From: DATBLZ01 sp036555065
GTDB taxonomy: Bacteria; Pseudomonadota; Gammaproteobacteria; Steroidobacterales; Rariloculaceae
DNA length: 56,991 bases
Assembly: GCA_036555065.1 (NCBI GenBank)
Contig: DATBLZ010000002.1
Coordinates: 1 to 56,991, forward strand
Direction: 5' to 3'
Below are positions 44,195-52,863 of the stretch, piece after piece. Each line of letters opens with the position of its first letter. Position 1 is the first letter of the stretch. A program made the position numbers and the translations under genes. The notes beneath the pieces are model-generated. The model was given only the letters and a program-made list of their open reading frames with translations, did not search any database and was not told the DNA's origin.

Positions 44195-46393
44195 CTAGCC
44201 GGGCGCGAGGATCAGGGCGCCGAGCGGCGGCAGCGTCAGGCGGATCGACTGCGCGCGCCCCATGCAGGGGACGGGCTCGCTGACGGCGATCGAGTTGCCG
44301 AGGTTCGAGCCGCCGTAGAACGTCGAGTCGGAGTTGAGCAGCGTCCGATAGCGCCCCGCGCGCGGCACGCCGACGCGGTAATCGTCGCGCGGAACCGGCG
44401 TGAAGTTGAGAACCACGACGACGTGGTCGTCGCCGTCGTGACGGACGTAGCTCAGCACCGAGTTGTGGTCGTCCTCCCAAGAGAGCCACGAGAATCCGTC
44501 CGCCTCATGATCGCGCTTATGCAGCGCCGCCGTCGTCCGGTAGAGCCTATTGAGGTCGCGGATGAGCGCCATGATCCCCGCGCGACGATGCTCATCGGCG
44601 AGATGCCACGGCACGGACTCGCGATGGTTCCACTCGGCGGACTGGCCGAGCTCGCCGCCCATGAACAGGAGCTTTTTGCCGGGATACGTCCATTGATAGC
44701 TCAATAGCAGGCGGAAATTGGCGAATTTCTGCCATTCGTCGCCGGGCATCTTCTCGAGCAGCGAACGTTTTCCGTGCACGACCTCGTCGTGGGAAAGCGG
44801 CAGCACGAAATTCTCGGTGAACGCATAGATCGGGCCGAACGTCAGTAGATTGTGGTGATGGCGCCGATGCACGGGATCCTTGCCCATGTAGACGAGCGTG
44901 TCGTGCATCCAACCCATGTTCCACTTGAACGAAAAGCCGAGCCCGCCGAGATACGTCGGCCGCGACACCTGCGGCCAGGCCGTCGACTCCTCGGCGAGCG
45001 TGATCGTTCCTGCACAGACACCGTGCGTCAGCTCGTTGAGGCGGCGTAAGAAATCGATCGCCTCGAGGTTCTCGTTCCCGCCGTGGACATTCGGCGTCCA
45101 TTGGCCGGATTTGCGGGAGTAATCGAGATACAACATCGACGCGACGGCGTCGACGCGCAGACCGTCGAAATGAAATTCGTCGAGCCAATAGATCGCGCTC
45201 GACATCAGGAAGCTGCGCACCTCGTTGCGCGCATAGTCGAAAACGAGCGTCCCCCAATCCGGGTGCTCGCCCTTTTGGGGATCGCCGTACTCGTACAGCG
45301 CCGTGCCGTCGAATCTTGCGAGCGCGTAATCGTCTTTCGGAAAATGCCCCGGCACCCAATCGAGAATGACGCCGATTCCGAGCGCGTGGAGCTCGGCGAC
45401 GAAGGCACGTAGGTCGTCGGGATCGCCGTGCCTGCGCGTGGGCGCGAAGTACCCCGTGCACTGGTAGCCCCACGAGTCGTCGAGCGGATGCTCGGTCACC
45501 GGCAAGAGCTCGACGTGCGTGAACCCGAGCTCAGTGACGTGCTGCCCGAGGCGGTGCGCGAGCTCTCGATAGTTCAGAAACTCCCCGTTCGGGCCTTTGC
45601 GCCAGGAGCTCAGATGCACCTCGTAAATCGACAGCGGCTCGCGGTGCCAATGACGTGCAGCGCGCTTCTTGAGCCACTCGTCGTCCGTCCAAGCGAAGCG
45701 CCGCGCTCGCGGCGTCAGCGAAGCATTCGCGGGCCGATGCTCGAGGACGGTCGCATACGGATCCGTCTTGATGCGAAGCTCCCCGCTCTCGCGGTTGCGG
45801 ATCTCGAACCGATAGAGCTCGTCGGCGCCGAGCTCCGGGATAAATAGCTCCCAGACGCCCGAGCTGCCCCGCACGCTCATCGGGTGGCAGCGGCCGTCCC
45901 ATTGATTGAAATTGCCGATGACGCTGACGCGCTCGGCGTTCGGCGCCCAGACCGCAAACCGCATGCCCGCGATCCCCGCGCACGAAATCGAGTGCGCGCC
46001 GAGGAACTCGTAAGCGCGGTGATGCGCGCCCGCACCGAAGCGTTCGAGGTCCGGTTGCTCGATCGTGAATGGAAAGGAGTAGGGATCATAGTGCTCGCGC
46101 CACGTGCCGTCGTGGCCCTGCCAACGAAGGCGATAGCGCTCCCCGAGCTCGGCAGCGGGCCCGCTCCATTCGAAGAGCGCCGTATCGCCGACGCGCGCGA
46201 GCTCCGCCCGGGGTGTGACGAGCTCCACACGCGCGGCGTGCGGCAAGTGCGCGCGCAGCACGACTCGCTCGCCGCGCTTCGCATGCACGCCCAATACGCG
46301 CCGTGGCTCGTGCAAGCGGCCGGACAGCAGGCGTTGCACGTCGACGTCGGCGAGACGCGCGTGCGAGCTGGATGGCATGGACCGTTTCGCCAA
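44195..46393 (-). CDS. glgB: 1,4-alpha-glucan branching enzyme
   Basis: 732 aa, typical long proteobacterial form with two N-terminal beta-sandwich domains (about 15-110 and 125-225, FAVWAPNAERVSVIGNFNQW) and a GH13 barrel. Catalytic residues: nucleophile D415 in FDGLRVDAVASMLYLDY, acid/base E468 in TLAEESTAWP, and Asp in LPLSHDEVVHGKRSL (about 536), at the same spacing as E. coli D405/E458/D526. It introduces alpha-1,6 branches into glycogen. Divergent from glgC across a gap of about 70 bp; ends at palindromic element C. Confidence 0.95.
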   Translation of the reverse strand: MAKRSMPSSSHARLADVDVQRLLSGRLHEPRRVLGVHAKRGERVVLRAHLPHAARVELVTPRAELARVGDTALFEWSGPAAELGERYRLRWQGHDGTWREHYDPYSFPFTIEQPDLERFGAGAHHRAYEFLGAHSISCAGIAGMRFAVWAPNAERVSVIGNFNQWDGRCHPMSVRGSSGVWELFIPELGADELYRFEIRNRESGELRIKTDPYATVLEHRPANASLTPRARRFAWTDDEWLKKRAARHWHREPLSIYEVHLSSWRKGPNGEFLNYRELAHRLGQHVTELGFTHVELLPVTEHPLDDSWGYQCTGYFAPTRRHGDPDDLRAFVAELHALGIGVILDWVPGHFPKDDYALARFDGTALYEYGDPQKGEHPDWGTLVFDYARNEVRSFLMSSAIYWLDEFHFDGLRVDAVASMLYLDYSRKSGQWTPNVHGGNENLEAIDFLRRLNELTHGVCAGTITLAEESTAWPQVSRPTYLGGLGFSFKWNMGWMHDTLVYMGKDPVHRRHHHNLLTFGPIYAFTENFVLPLSHDEVVHGKRSLLEKMPGDEWQKFANFRLLLSYQWTYPGKKLLFMGGELGQSAEWNHRESVPWHLADEHRRAGIMALIRDLNRLYRTTAALHKRDHEADGFSWLSWEDDHNSVLSYVRHDGDDHVVVVLNFTPVPRDDYRVGVPRAGRYRTLLNSDSTFYGGSNLGNSIAVSEPVPCMGRAQSIRLTLPPLGALILAPG

Positions 46394-46465
46394 GTGAATA
46401 GCCTACGGGGCGCCGCGAAGTCTACCGTATACTAGGCGTGAGCGCGCAGCGTCATAGTGACAACA

Positions 46466-47740
46466 ATGAGACGTAGAACGGTTCGCCGCCTCGTCAGCCA
46501 GCTCACTCGCAGCACGATCGCGATCGTCATGGCGGGCGGGCGAGGGCAGCGCATGCAGCAGCTCACGGATCATCGCGCGAAACCCGCGACGCCTTTTGGC
46601 GGCAAGTATCGAATCATCGATTTCTCGCTGTCGAATTGCGTCAACTCCGGCCTTCGGCAAATCATCGTGCTGACGCAGTACAAGGCACAGTCCTTGATCC
46701 GCCACATCGAGCGCGGTTGGGGATATCTGCACGGCGAGTTCGGCGAATTCATCGAGCTCGTGCCCGCGCAGCAGAAGCTCGGCGAGATTTGGTATCGGGG
46801 CACGGCCGATGCGATCTACCAGAACCTCGATATCCTCGATCAGCATCGCCCGGAGCTCGTGCTCGTGCTCGCGGGCGATCACGTTTACAAGATGGACTAC
46901 GGCCCGTTGCTTGCTCTGCATGCCGAGATGGGAGCCGATATCACGGTCGGTGGCGTACATGTGCCGCTCGACCAAGCGCACCAATTCGGCGTCATGAACG
47001 TCGATTCCGACCACCGCATCACGAGCTTCGATGAAAAGCCCGGCCACCCGAAGCCGATGCCGGGCCGCGCCGACGTCGCGCTCGCATCGATGGGCATTTA
47101 CGTCTTCGGCACGGACCTGCTGCGCACGCTGCTCACGGCAGATGCCGCGGATCAAGAGTCCAGCCACGATTTCGGCCGCAACATCATTCCGCGCGCCACC
47201 AAGGAGCGCCGCGTATTCGCCTATGCATTCGAGGACGTCGAGACCAAAGCGCAGCGCTATTGGCGTGACGTCGGAACGGTCGACGCCTATTACGATGCCA
47301 ACATGGAATTGATCTACGTGAGCCCCGAGCTCAACTTGTATGACGAGGCCTGGCCGATTTGGACTTATCAGCAGCAGGTACCGAGCGCAAAGTTCGTGCT
47401 CGACGATCCAGGCCGGCGCGGCACGGCAGTCAACAGCATGATTGCCGGCGGCTGCATCATTTCCGGCGCGACTATCCGCGAGTCGCTTTTGTCAGTTAAC
47501 GTCATGGTGGACGAGTGCACGGACGTCTACCGTTCCGTCATTCTGCCCGACGTCGAGATCGGCCGCAGCTGCACCGTGCATCGAGCGATCGTCGACGAGG
47601 GCAGCATCATTCCGCACGGCATGGAGATCGGCAAAGACCGCGAGCTCGATAATCAGCGTTTCCACGTCACCGACAACGGCATCACCCTCGTGACGCGCGA
47701 CATGCTCGAGAAGCTCCGCCAATCCGCGACGCACCGATGA
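46466..47740 (+). CDS. glgC: Glucose-1-phosphate adenylyltransferase (ADP-glucose pyrophosphorylase)
   Basis: 424 aa. Commits glucose-1-phosphate and ATP to ADP-glucose for glycogen. Nucleotidyltransferase signature IVMAGGRGQRMQQLTDHRAKPATPFGGKYRIIDF (about 20-50), YRGTADAIYQNLDIL, LAGDHVYKMDYGPLL (catalytic Asp), SFDEKPGHP, and GTVDAYYDANMEL; the C-terminal left-handed beta-helix contains VNVMVDECTDVYRSVILPDV. Allosteric N-terminal Arg-rich segment (MRRRTVRRLV) present. ATG 46466 is chosen; a GTG at 46457 is possible. A TATACT at 46428-46433 could be a -10 box, without a clear -35. Stop overlaps malQ start. Confidence 0.93.
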   Translation: MRRRTVRRLVSQLTRSTIAIVMAGGRGQRMQQLTDHRAKPATPFGGKYRIIDFSLSNCVNSGLRQIIVLTQYKAQSLIRHIERGWGYLHGEFGEFIELVPAQQKLGEIWYRGTADAIYQNLDILDQHRPELVLVLAGDHVYKMDYGPLLALHAEMGADITVGGVHVPLDQAHQFGVMNVDSDHRITSFDEKPGHPKPMPGRADVALASMGIYVFGTDLLRTLLTADAADQESSHDFGRNIIPRATKERRVFAYAFEDVETKAQRYWRDVGTVDAYYDANMELIYVSPELNLYDEAWPIWTYQQQVPSAKFVLDDPGRRGTAVNSMIAGGCIISGATIRESLLSVNVMVDECTDVYRSVILPDVEIGRSCTVHRAIVDEGSIIPHGMEIGKDRELDNQRFHVTDNGITLVTRDMLEKLRQSATHR

Positions 47741-49194
47741 TCGACGTCCTGGCCCGGCGTAGAGCGGGCGTGTTGCTCCACGCGACCTCGCTGCCGGGTC
47801 GCGGCGTAACCGGATCGCTCGGCGCGAACGCCTACCGATTCGTCGACTTCCTTTGCGCCGGCGGCTTCACGGTTTGGCAGACGCTGCCGCTCGGACCCGT
47901 CGATGCATACGGCTCGCCGTACTGTTTGCAGTCGACGCAAGCCGGCGACACTCGGCTCATCGATTGGGACGGGTTGCGCCGACTCGCGGATATCCCGCGG
48001 GCATTTGCGCGCCAGGGCGCCGCGGCGTCGCCCGCGGAAGCCTATCGCGAGTTCGCGGCCGTGGCGGCGCGCCGAGAACGCGCTGCCTTCGCCGCGTTCG
48101 TGCGGGCAAACCGCGCTTGGCTTTGGCCGTACGGGCTCTTTCGCGTCGCTGAAGCGCGGTTCGGCGGGGAGCCGTGGTGGCGCTGGCCGCCCGAGTATCG
48201 ACACCGCGAACGCGGCGCGCTCGTGCGCGGATGGAGCGCAGTCCGGGACGCGTTTCGCGGCACATTGCTGCTGCAATACCTGTTCGACCTTCAGTGGGGG
48301 GCGCTCAAACGGTACGCGAATTCCCACGGTGTTTATCTTTTCGGCGACCTGCCTTTCTACGTCGACATGAACAGCGTCGAGGTTTGGTGGAATCGACCGC
48401 TGTTTCGGGTGAGCGCCGACGGCGTGCCCGACGGCGTCGCCGGCGTGCCGCCCGACTACTTCAACGCGGACGGTCAGCGCTGGGGCAATCCGCTCTATGA
48501 CTGGGACGAAATGCGCAAACAGCGATTCGCGTGGTGGGTCGCGCGCATCGCCGGCCAACTCAAACGCTTCGACGTCCTGCGCATCGATCACTTTCGCGCG
48601 CTCGAATCGTACTGGGAAATCCCGGCAACGGCGGCGACTGCGCGCGAAGGCCGGTGGCGCAAGGGGAGCGGCGAGGAAGTGCTCGCGCGCGTGCGCGCGC
48701 AGCTCGGCGCGCTGCCGCTCGTCGCCGAGGATCTCGGGATCATCACCGATGAGGTTCGGGCGCTGCGCGATCGCTACGATTTGCCGGGCATGGCGGTTCT
48801 GCAATTCGGGTTCGACGAAGCGCCGGACAATCCCCACTTACCCCGACACCATTCGACGCGCGCGGTCGTCTATACGGGCACCCACGACAATGACACGACC
48901 GTAGGTTGGTACTCGCACCTCGCGCCGGCTACGCGCGACGTCGTGCGCAGAAGCCTCGGCGTCGAGTCCGTGCTCGTTCCGAATACCCTGCTCGATGCCG
49001 CCTACGCGTCGCGCGCGCAGCTCGCGATCGTGCCGATGCAAGACCTGCTCGGTCTCGACTCGAGCGCGCGCATGAACACGCCGGGCACGACGCAGGGCAA
49101 CTGGCGTTGGCGGTTCCGCTGGGCCGACATACCGTCCGGCCTGGCCGACCAGTGCTACGAGCGCGCCGCCGCCCACGGGCGCCTCGTTTCGTAA
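47737..49194 (+). CDS. malQ: 4-alpha-glucanotransferase (amylomaltase, GH77)
   Basis: 485 aa. Transfers alpha-1,4-glucan segments and works on maltodextrins released by debranching. GH77 motifs: LLHATSLPGRGVTGSLG, QTLPLGPVDAYGSPY, LFGDLPFYVDMNSVEVW, nucleophile Asp in LRIDHFRALESYW (about 288), acid/base Glu in LVAEDLGIITDEV (about 330), THDNDTTVGWY (about 388) and MNTPGTTQGNWRWRF. ATG overlaps the glgC stop by four bases, indicating one operon. Followed directly by palindromic element D. Confidence 0.94.
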   Translation: MIDVLARRRAGVLLHATSLPGRGVTGSLGANAYRFVDFLCAGGFTVWQTLPLGPVDAYGSPYCLQSTQAGDTRLIDWDGLRRLADIPRAFARQGAAASPAEAYREFAAVAARRERAAFAAFVRANRAWLWPYGLFRVAEARFGGEPWWRWPPEYRHRERGALVRGWSAVRDAFRGTLLLQYLFDLQWGALKRYANSHGVYLFGDLPFYVDMNSVEVWWNRPLFRVSADGVPDGVAGVPPDYFNADGQRWGNPLYDWDEMRKQRFAWWVARIAGQLKRFDVLRIDHFRALESYWEIPATAATAREGRWRKGSGEEVLARVRAQLGALPLVAEDLGIITDEVRALRDRYDLPGMAVLQFGFDEAPDNPHLPRHHSTRAVVYTGTHDNDTTVGWYSHLAPATRDVVRRSLGVESVLVPNTLLDAAYASRAQLAIVPMQDLLGLDSSARMNTPGTTQGNWRWRFRWADIPSGLADQCYERAAAHGRLVS

Positions 49195-49208
49195 CAGCCG
49201 CGTCTCCG

Positions 49209-49364
49209 GTGACTCTGACCGCACGTGTAAGGAGGGGCGCGGCCGGCTCAAACATCCGCGGCGCCCAAAAAAGAGCTCATTGGCACACGTCGTTGTCCGC
49301 GATTTGTCGGTCGACGCCGCGGAACTCGCCGTCGGCCCCACCTTACACGTGCGGTCAGAGTCAC
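49209..49364 (+). repeat. Palindromic dispersed element, copy D
   Basis: 156 bp; the clearest copy. Outer arms 49209-49232 and 49341-49364 are perfect 24-bp complements ending in GTGTAAGG/CCTTACAC. The inner stem CCGCGGCG (49256-49263) pairs with CGCCGCGG (49315-49322). It occupies nearly all of the space between the malQ stop (49194) and the glgA stop (49373). Confidence 0.85.
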
Positions 49365-49372
49365 TGGACTCG

Positions 49373-50773
49373 TTACGAAACCAGGCGCCTGTAGGCGGCG
49401 ACGTACTCGGGCACTTGGCGGTCCCAGGAGAAGTCGGCGGCCATGGCGTTCGCGACGACGCGCGCCCAGGTCGGCGCATCGGCAAACCAGCGGCACGCCT
49501 CCTCGATCCCCCACGCGAGGCTTTGCGTGTCGGCATGCTCGAAGACGCTGCCGTTGCCGCGGCCGCTCGCAGGATCGAAATGCTGCACCGTGTCTGCCAA
49601 CCCGCCCGTGGCGCGGACGACGGGGATGCTGCCGAAACGCAGCGCATACATCTGCGTTAGGCCGCAAGGCTCGTAGCGTGACGGCACGACGATGATATCG
49701 CTGCCCGCGAGGATCCTGTGCGCGAGTGCTTCGTGGTAACCGCGCTTGAACGCGACGCGCGCGGGCGCGTGTTCCGCGAATCCGGCGAGCATGCGCTCGA
49801 GCTCGGGATCGCCGCTGCCGAGCAACGCGAAGCGCGCCCCGGAGCGCTCGAGAATTTGCGGGAGCAAAGTCGCGAGCAGATCGATGCCCTTCTGGGGAAC
49901 GAGCCGCGACACGACGCCAAGAAGCGGCTCCCCGGGCCCACATGCGAGCCCCATATCTCTGCACAAGGCTTGCTTCACGCGCTGCTTGCCGCCGGGCTCG
50001 TGACGATCGTAATGCGCGCCGATGTACGGGTCGACGCGCGGATCCCAAATCGAATAGTCGACGCCGTTGAGAATCCCGACGAGGTCGCTGCGGCGCGCGC
50101 GCAGGATATCGTCGAGTCCCGCGCCGTAGGCACTCGTTTGGATCTCGCGCGCGTACGTCGGGCTCACCGTCGTGATGACGTCGGCCTCCTCGAGCCCGGC
50201 ACGTAAGTAGTTGATCGTCGGTGGCGTGGCCGTCGCGTCGATCGATGCCGCAACCCCGGTGCGCTCGTCCGCCTCGAGCACATCTGCCGCGAACTCCCCT
50301 TGATAGCCGATGTTATGAAGCGTGAGCATGGTTTTCGGCCGGACTCTGGGGCTGCGTTTGCGGAGCAGCACCGGAACGAGCGCCGCATGCCAATCGTGAC
50401 AATGGATGACGTCGGGCATCCATTCGAGCGCGGCCGGCAGGCGCGCGCCGGCGTCGGCCAGGGCGAAGAAGCGCCGCGCGTCGCGCACATCACCCGTGTA
50501 AATCATCCCGTCGCCGAATTCCGGCGTGTCGAGCAAATAGACGCGGACGGCGCCGAGCTCGTGGCGGATCTCGACATAGCGATATTCCGCGCTCTTGGAC
50601 AGGAATGTGTCGAGCGTGCGGACGGGGTGCGCCGCCAGCCCGTAGTTCGGCAGCAGCACGCGCACGTCGTGGCCGGCGCGCGCGAGCGCGACGCAGAGGC
50701 CCGCGATCGCGTCGCCGAGGCCGCCGGTTTTGGCCAGCGGCGCGAGCTCTGCGCATACCATCAGGACCTTCAA
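49373..50773 (-). CDS. glgA: Glycogen synthase (ADP-glucose type, GT5)
   Basis: 466 aa. Adds glucose from ADP-glucose to glycogen. ADP-glucose-binding KTGGLGDAIAGL (residues 15-26), VIHCHDWHAALVPVLL, TLHNIGYQGEF, VSRLVPQKGIDLL and the C-terminal SRYEPCGLTQMYALRFGSIP (catalytic Glu region) are all present. The TTG start at 50773, one base after the gltA stop, gives the family's usual MKVLMVCAELAPLAKTGGL; the next ATG (50761) would remove the first strand. Probably co-transcribed with gltA. Confidence 0.93.
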   Translation of the reverse strand: MKVLMVCAELAPLAKTGGLGDAIAGLCVALARAGHDVRVLLPNYGLAAHPVRTLDTFLSKSAEYRYVEIRHELGAVRVYLLDTPEFGDGMIYTGDVRDARRFFALADAGARLPAALEWMPDVIHCHDWHAALVPVLLRKRSPRVRPKTMLTLHNIGYQGEFAADVLEADERTGVAASIDATATPPTINYLRAGLEEADVITTVSPTYAREIQTSAYGAGLDDILRARRSDLVGILNGVDYSIWDPRVDPYIGAHYDRHEPGGKQRVKQALCRDMGLACGPGEPLLGVVSRLVPQKGIDLLATLLPQILERSGARFALLGSGDPELERMLAGFAEHAPARVAFKRGYHEALAHRILAGSDIIVVPSRYEPCGLTQMYALRFGSIPVVRATGGLADTVQHFDPASGRGNGSVFEHADTQSLAWGIEEACRWFADAPTWARVVANAMAADFSWDRQVPEYVAAYRRLVS

Positions 50774-50774
50774 A

Positions 50775-52064
50775 TTAGCGGCGCTGATCGATCGCGACGT
50801 AAGCGCGCTGTGCTTTGCCCGTATAGACCTGCCGCGGCCGGTCGATGCGGCCGCCGCCGGCGATCCGCACCTCGCGCCAATGGGCGATCCAACCCGGCAG
50901 GCGACCGATCGCGAAGATCACGGTGAACATGTTCGTCGGAATCCCGATCGCGCGCATGATGATGCCGCTGTAGTAGTCGACGTTCGGATAGAGCTTGCGC
51001 TCGATGAAGTACGGGTCCTTGAGCGCAACCTCTTCGAGCCGCAGGGCGAGCTCGAGCAACGAATCCCGGATCCGCAGCTTGCTCAGCAACGAGTGGCACG
51101 CTTCCTTGATGATCTTGGCGCGCGGATCGAAATTCTTGTAGACGCGGTGCCCGAAGCCCATCAAACGGGCATGCTCGTTCTTGTCCTTGACCCGCGCGAT
51201 GTATTTCTCGAGCTTCTCGCCGCTCGATTGCAGCTGCTCGAGCATGTCGATTACCGCGACGTTCGCGCCGCCGTGCAACGGCCCCCAGAGCGCGCAGACG
51301 CCGGCGGCAACAGAGGCGTAGAGATTCGCTTGCGAAGAGCCGACCATGCGGACCGTAGACGTCGAGCAATTCTGCTCGTGATCGCCGTGCAAGATCAGCA
51401 AGCGATCGAGCGCGTCCACGATCACGTCGTCGGGTTGATACGGCTTGTAAGGATTCGAGAACATCATGTGAAGGAAGTTCGCCGTGTAGCGGAAGTCCGA
51501 GCGCGGATGGTTGATCGGCCGGCCGATCGACTTCCTGTAGCTCGCCGCGGCGATCGTGCGAATCTTGCTCATGAGCCGTGCAGCGGGCTCCATGAAGTGC
51601 TCGCTCTCCTCGGGCTGGATGAACACGGGTTGGAAGCAGCCGACGGCGTTGATCATCGCCGAGAGAATCGCCATCGGCGGCGCGTTCGCGGGGAAACCGT
51701 CGAAGTGGTGGAGCATGTCCTCGTGTATGTATTCGTGCTCGACGAGCAGGGCGCGAAAATCCTTGAGCTGCTGCGTGGTTGGGAGCTCGCCGAATATGAG
51801 GAGATATGCAGTTTCGACGAACGTCGACCGCGCCGCGAGCTCCTCGACTGGGTAGCCCCGGTACCGAAGAATGCCTTTCTCGCCGTCGATGAACGTGATC
51901 GCGCTCTTGCAGGCCCCCGTGTTGGCGTACCCGCTGTCGAGGGTGATGAGCCCTGACTGGGCGCGCAGCGCCGAAATATCGACAGCCGCCTCCTGTTCGG
52001 TGCCGACGACGACGGGTAGCTCATAGCTCTTGCCGTCGTACTCCAATTTCGCCTTATGGCTCAT
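50775..52064 (-). CDS. gltA: Citrate synthase, type II hexameric (TCA cycle)
   Basis: 429 aa, ATG 52064 with an ideal GAAGGAG site. Condenses oxaloacetate and acetyl-CoA. Active-site blocks: ILHGDHEQNCSTSTVRMVGS (His), GPLHGGANVAVIDML (His), LMGFGHRVYKNFDPRA (His/Arg), and IERKLYPNVDYYSGIIMRAIG (Asp near the C-terminus). Length and N-terminal beta domain (AKLEYDGKSYELPVVVG) fit the Gram-negative NADH-sensitive class. Directly followed by glgA, an unusual partner. The 130-bp AT-rich region upstream is shared with a divergent small gene. Confidence 0.95.
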   Translation of the reverse strand: MSHKAKLEYDGKSYELPVVVGTEQEAAVDISALRAQSGLITLDSGYANTGACKSAITFIDGEKGILRYRGYPVEELAARSTFVETAYLLIFGELPTTQQLKDFRALLVEHEYIHEDMLHHFDGFPANAPPMAILSAMINAVGCFQPVFIQPEESEHFMEPAARLMSKIRTIAAASYRKSIGRPINHPRSDFRYTANFLHMMFSNPYKPYQPDDVIVDALDRLLILHGDHEQNCSTSTVRMVGSSQANLYASVAAGVCALWGPLHGGANVAVIDMLEQLQSSGEKLEKYIARVKDKNEHARLMGFGHRVYKNFDPRAKIIKEACHSLLSKLRIRDSLLELALRLEEVALKDPYFIERKLYPNVDYYSGIIMRAIGIPTNMFTVIFAIGRLPGWIAHWREVRIAGGGRIDRPRQVYTGKAQRAYVAIDQRR

Positions 52065-52129
52065 CGAGCTCCTTCGTCGAAAACGCGCGTTATTTGGATA
52101 AGAGTATGAATCAAAAATAGATATTTGTG

Positions 52130-52157
52130 TTGACAGTCGCTTGAATCTGAATATAGT
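52130..52157 (+). promoter_or_regulatory. Strong sigma70-like promoter of the small acidic protein gene
   Basis: TTGACA (52130-52135), a 16-nt spacer, TATAGT (52152-52157). The stretch 52092-52158 is strikingly AT-rich in this GC-rich sequence and lies between divergent gltA and the 76-aa gene. Transcription would start about 35 nt before ATG 52198. Confidence 0.55.
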
Positions 52158-52197
52158 TGCGCCCGTTCGCTTTCCCGAGAGACGAGGAATCTCCGCC

Positions 52198-52428
52198 ATG
52201 GGTAAGTCCGGTAATTACCTGCACGAAGACGAGGTCGATCTCCTCGGCAGCGACGATTTCGACTCCGGCGACTCTCCGGAGCCCGAAACCCGTCGCCGCG
52301 AGCACAAGTTGCCGCACCGGCACGCGGCCAGGCAGCGCCTCGATTCGCGTAAGGACGAGCTTTGGCTCAAGCAGCAACTCAACGACTGGGGCGACGAGTT
52401 CGAGGACGCCGAAAGCCGCGCCGACTGA
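52198..52428 (+). CDS. Small charged protein, possibly PA3496-family
   Basis: 76 aa, ATG preceded by GAGGAA at 9 nt and by a near-consensus promoter, so probably well expressed. An acidic N-half (YLHEDEVDLLGSDDFDSGD) is followed by a basic patch (RRREHKLPHRHAARQRLDSR) and an amphipathic acidic C-terminal helix (ELWLKQQLNDWGDEFEDAE). This charge layout recalls the PA3496 family (a putative envelope-integrity protein), but the similarity is by eye only. Confidence 0.65.
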   Translation: MGKSGNYLHEDEVDLLGSDDFDSGDSPEPETRRREHKLPHRHAARQRLDSRKDELWLKQQLNDWGDEFEDAESRAD

Positions 52429-52536
52429 AGACCGCGCCGCTCCGGGCGTGAGCTGCGTCGCAGAAATACGCGGCCCGATTCGCGACACTGGTTATCGGCC
52501 AGGGACGGCCACCTCTCCCCCCAGGGGAATCGCGAA

Positions 52537-52857
52537 ATGGCGCAGGGATCGACGCTCGTTCAGGACGGGATCCGCATCGTCGAAGGCACGCCGACGGCGC
52601 CGCTGCGTGGCTCGACGCTCTTCTTGAGCATCTGGCGCGTCTCGAAACCCGGCGAGCCGCCGCGTACGCGCGCGGCATTGTCGATGGCCCGGCCGGGGCC
52701 CCGCGGTTATGTCATAAAGGAGCTCATTCCCGACATGGAGCTCGACGCCAAGGCGGCTCTCGGCAAAGCCGTCGCGATCGCAAAGCGCGGCGAAGTCCCG
52801 GAGATCTATCTCAACGCCGACCTGACTCGCTTGCCGCTCGCCCGCGCCGCGGGCTGA
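52537..52857 (+). CDS. Small protein of unknown function
   Basis: 106 aa; GGGGAA about 8 nt before the ATG supports real translation. Soluble, no signal peptide: GSTLVQDGIRIVEGTP, STLFLSIWRVSKPG, RGYVIKELIPDMELDAKAALGKAVAIAKRGEVPEIYL. No family recognised. It ends 6 bp from the convergent stop of the AlgH-family gene. The 108 bp upstream (52429-52536) shows no feature beyond the ribosome-binding site. Confidence 0.7.
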   Translation: MAQGSTLVQDGIRIVEGTPTAPLRGSTLFLSIWRVSKPGEPPRTRAALSMARPGPRGYVIKELIPDMELDAKAALGKAVAIAKRGEVPEIYLNADLTRLPLARAAG

Positions 52858-52863
52858 ACGCCC

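Noticed and set aside
46428..46433. TATACT as a glgC promoter -10 box
   Set aside because: No acceptable -35 element at the right distance; noted in the glgC entry but not called as a separate feature.
49209..49364. Palindromic elements as integron attC sites or as IS-related MITEs
   Set aside because: No GTTRRRY/RYYYAAC core sites, no integrase or cassette array; arms differ between copies and no target duplication of fixed length is seen, so neither a cassette site nor a simple MITE fits.
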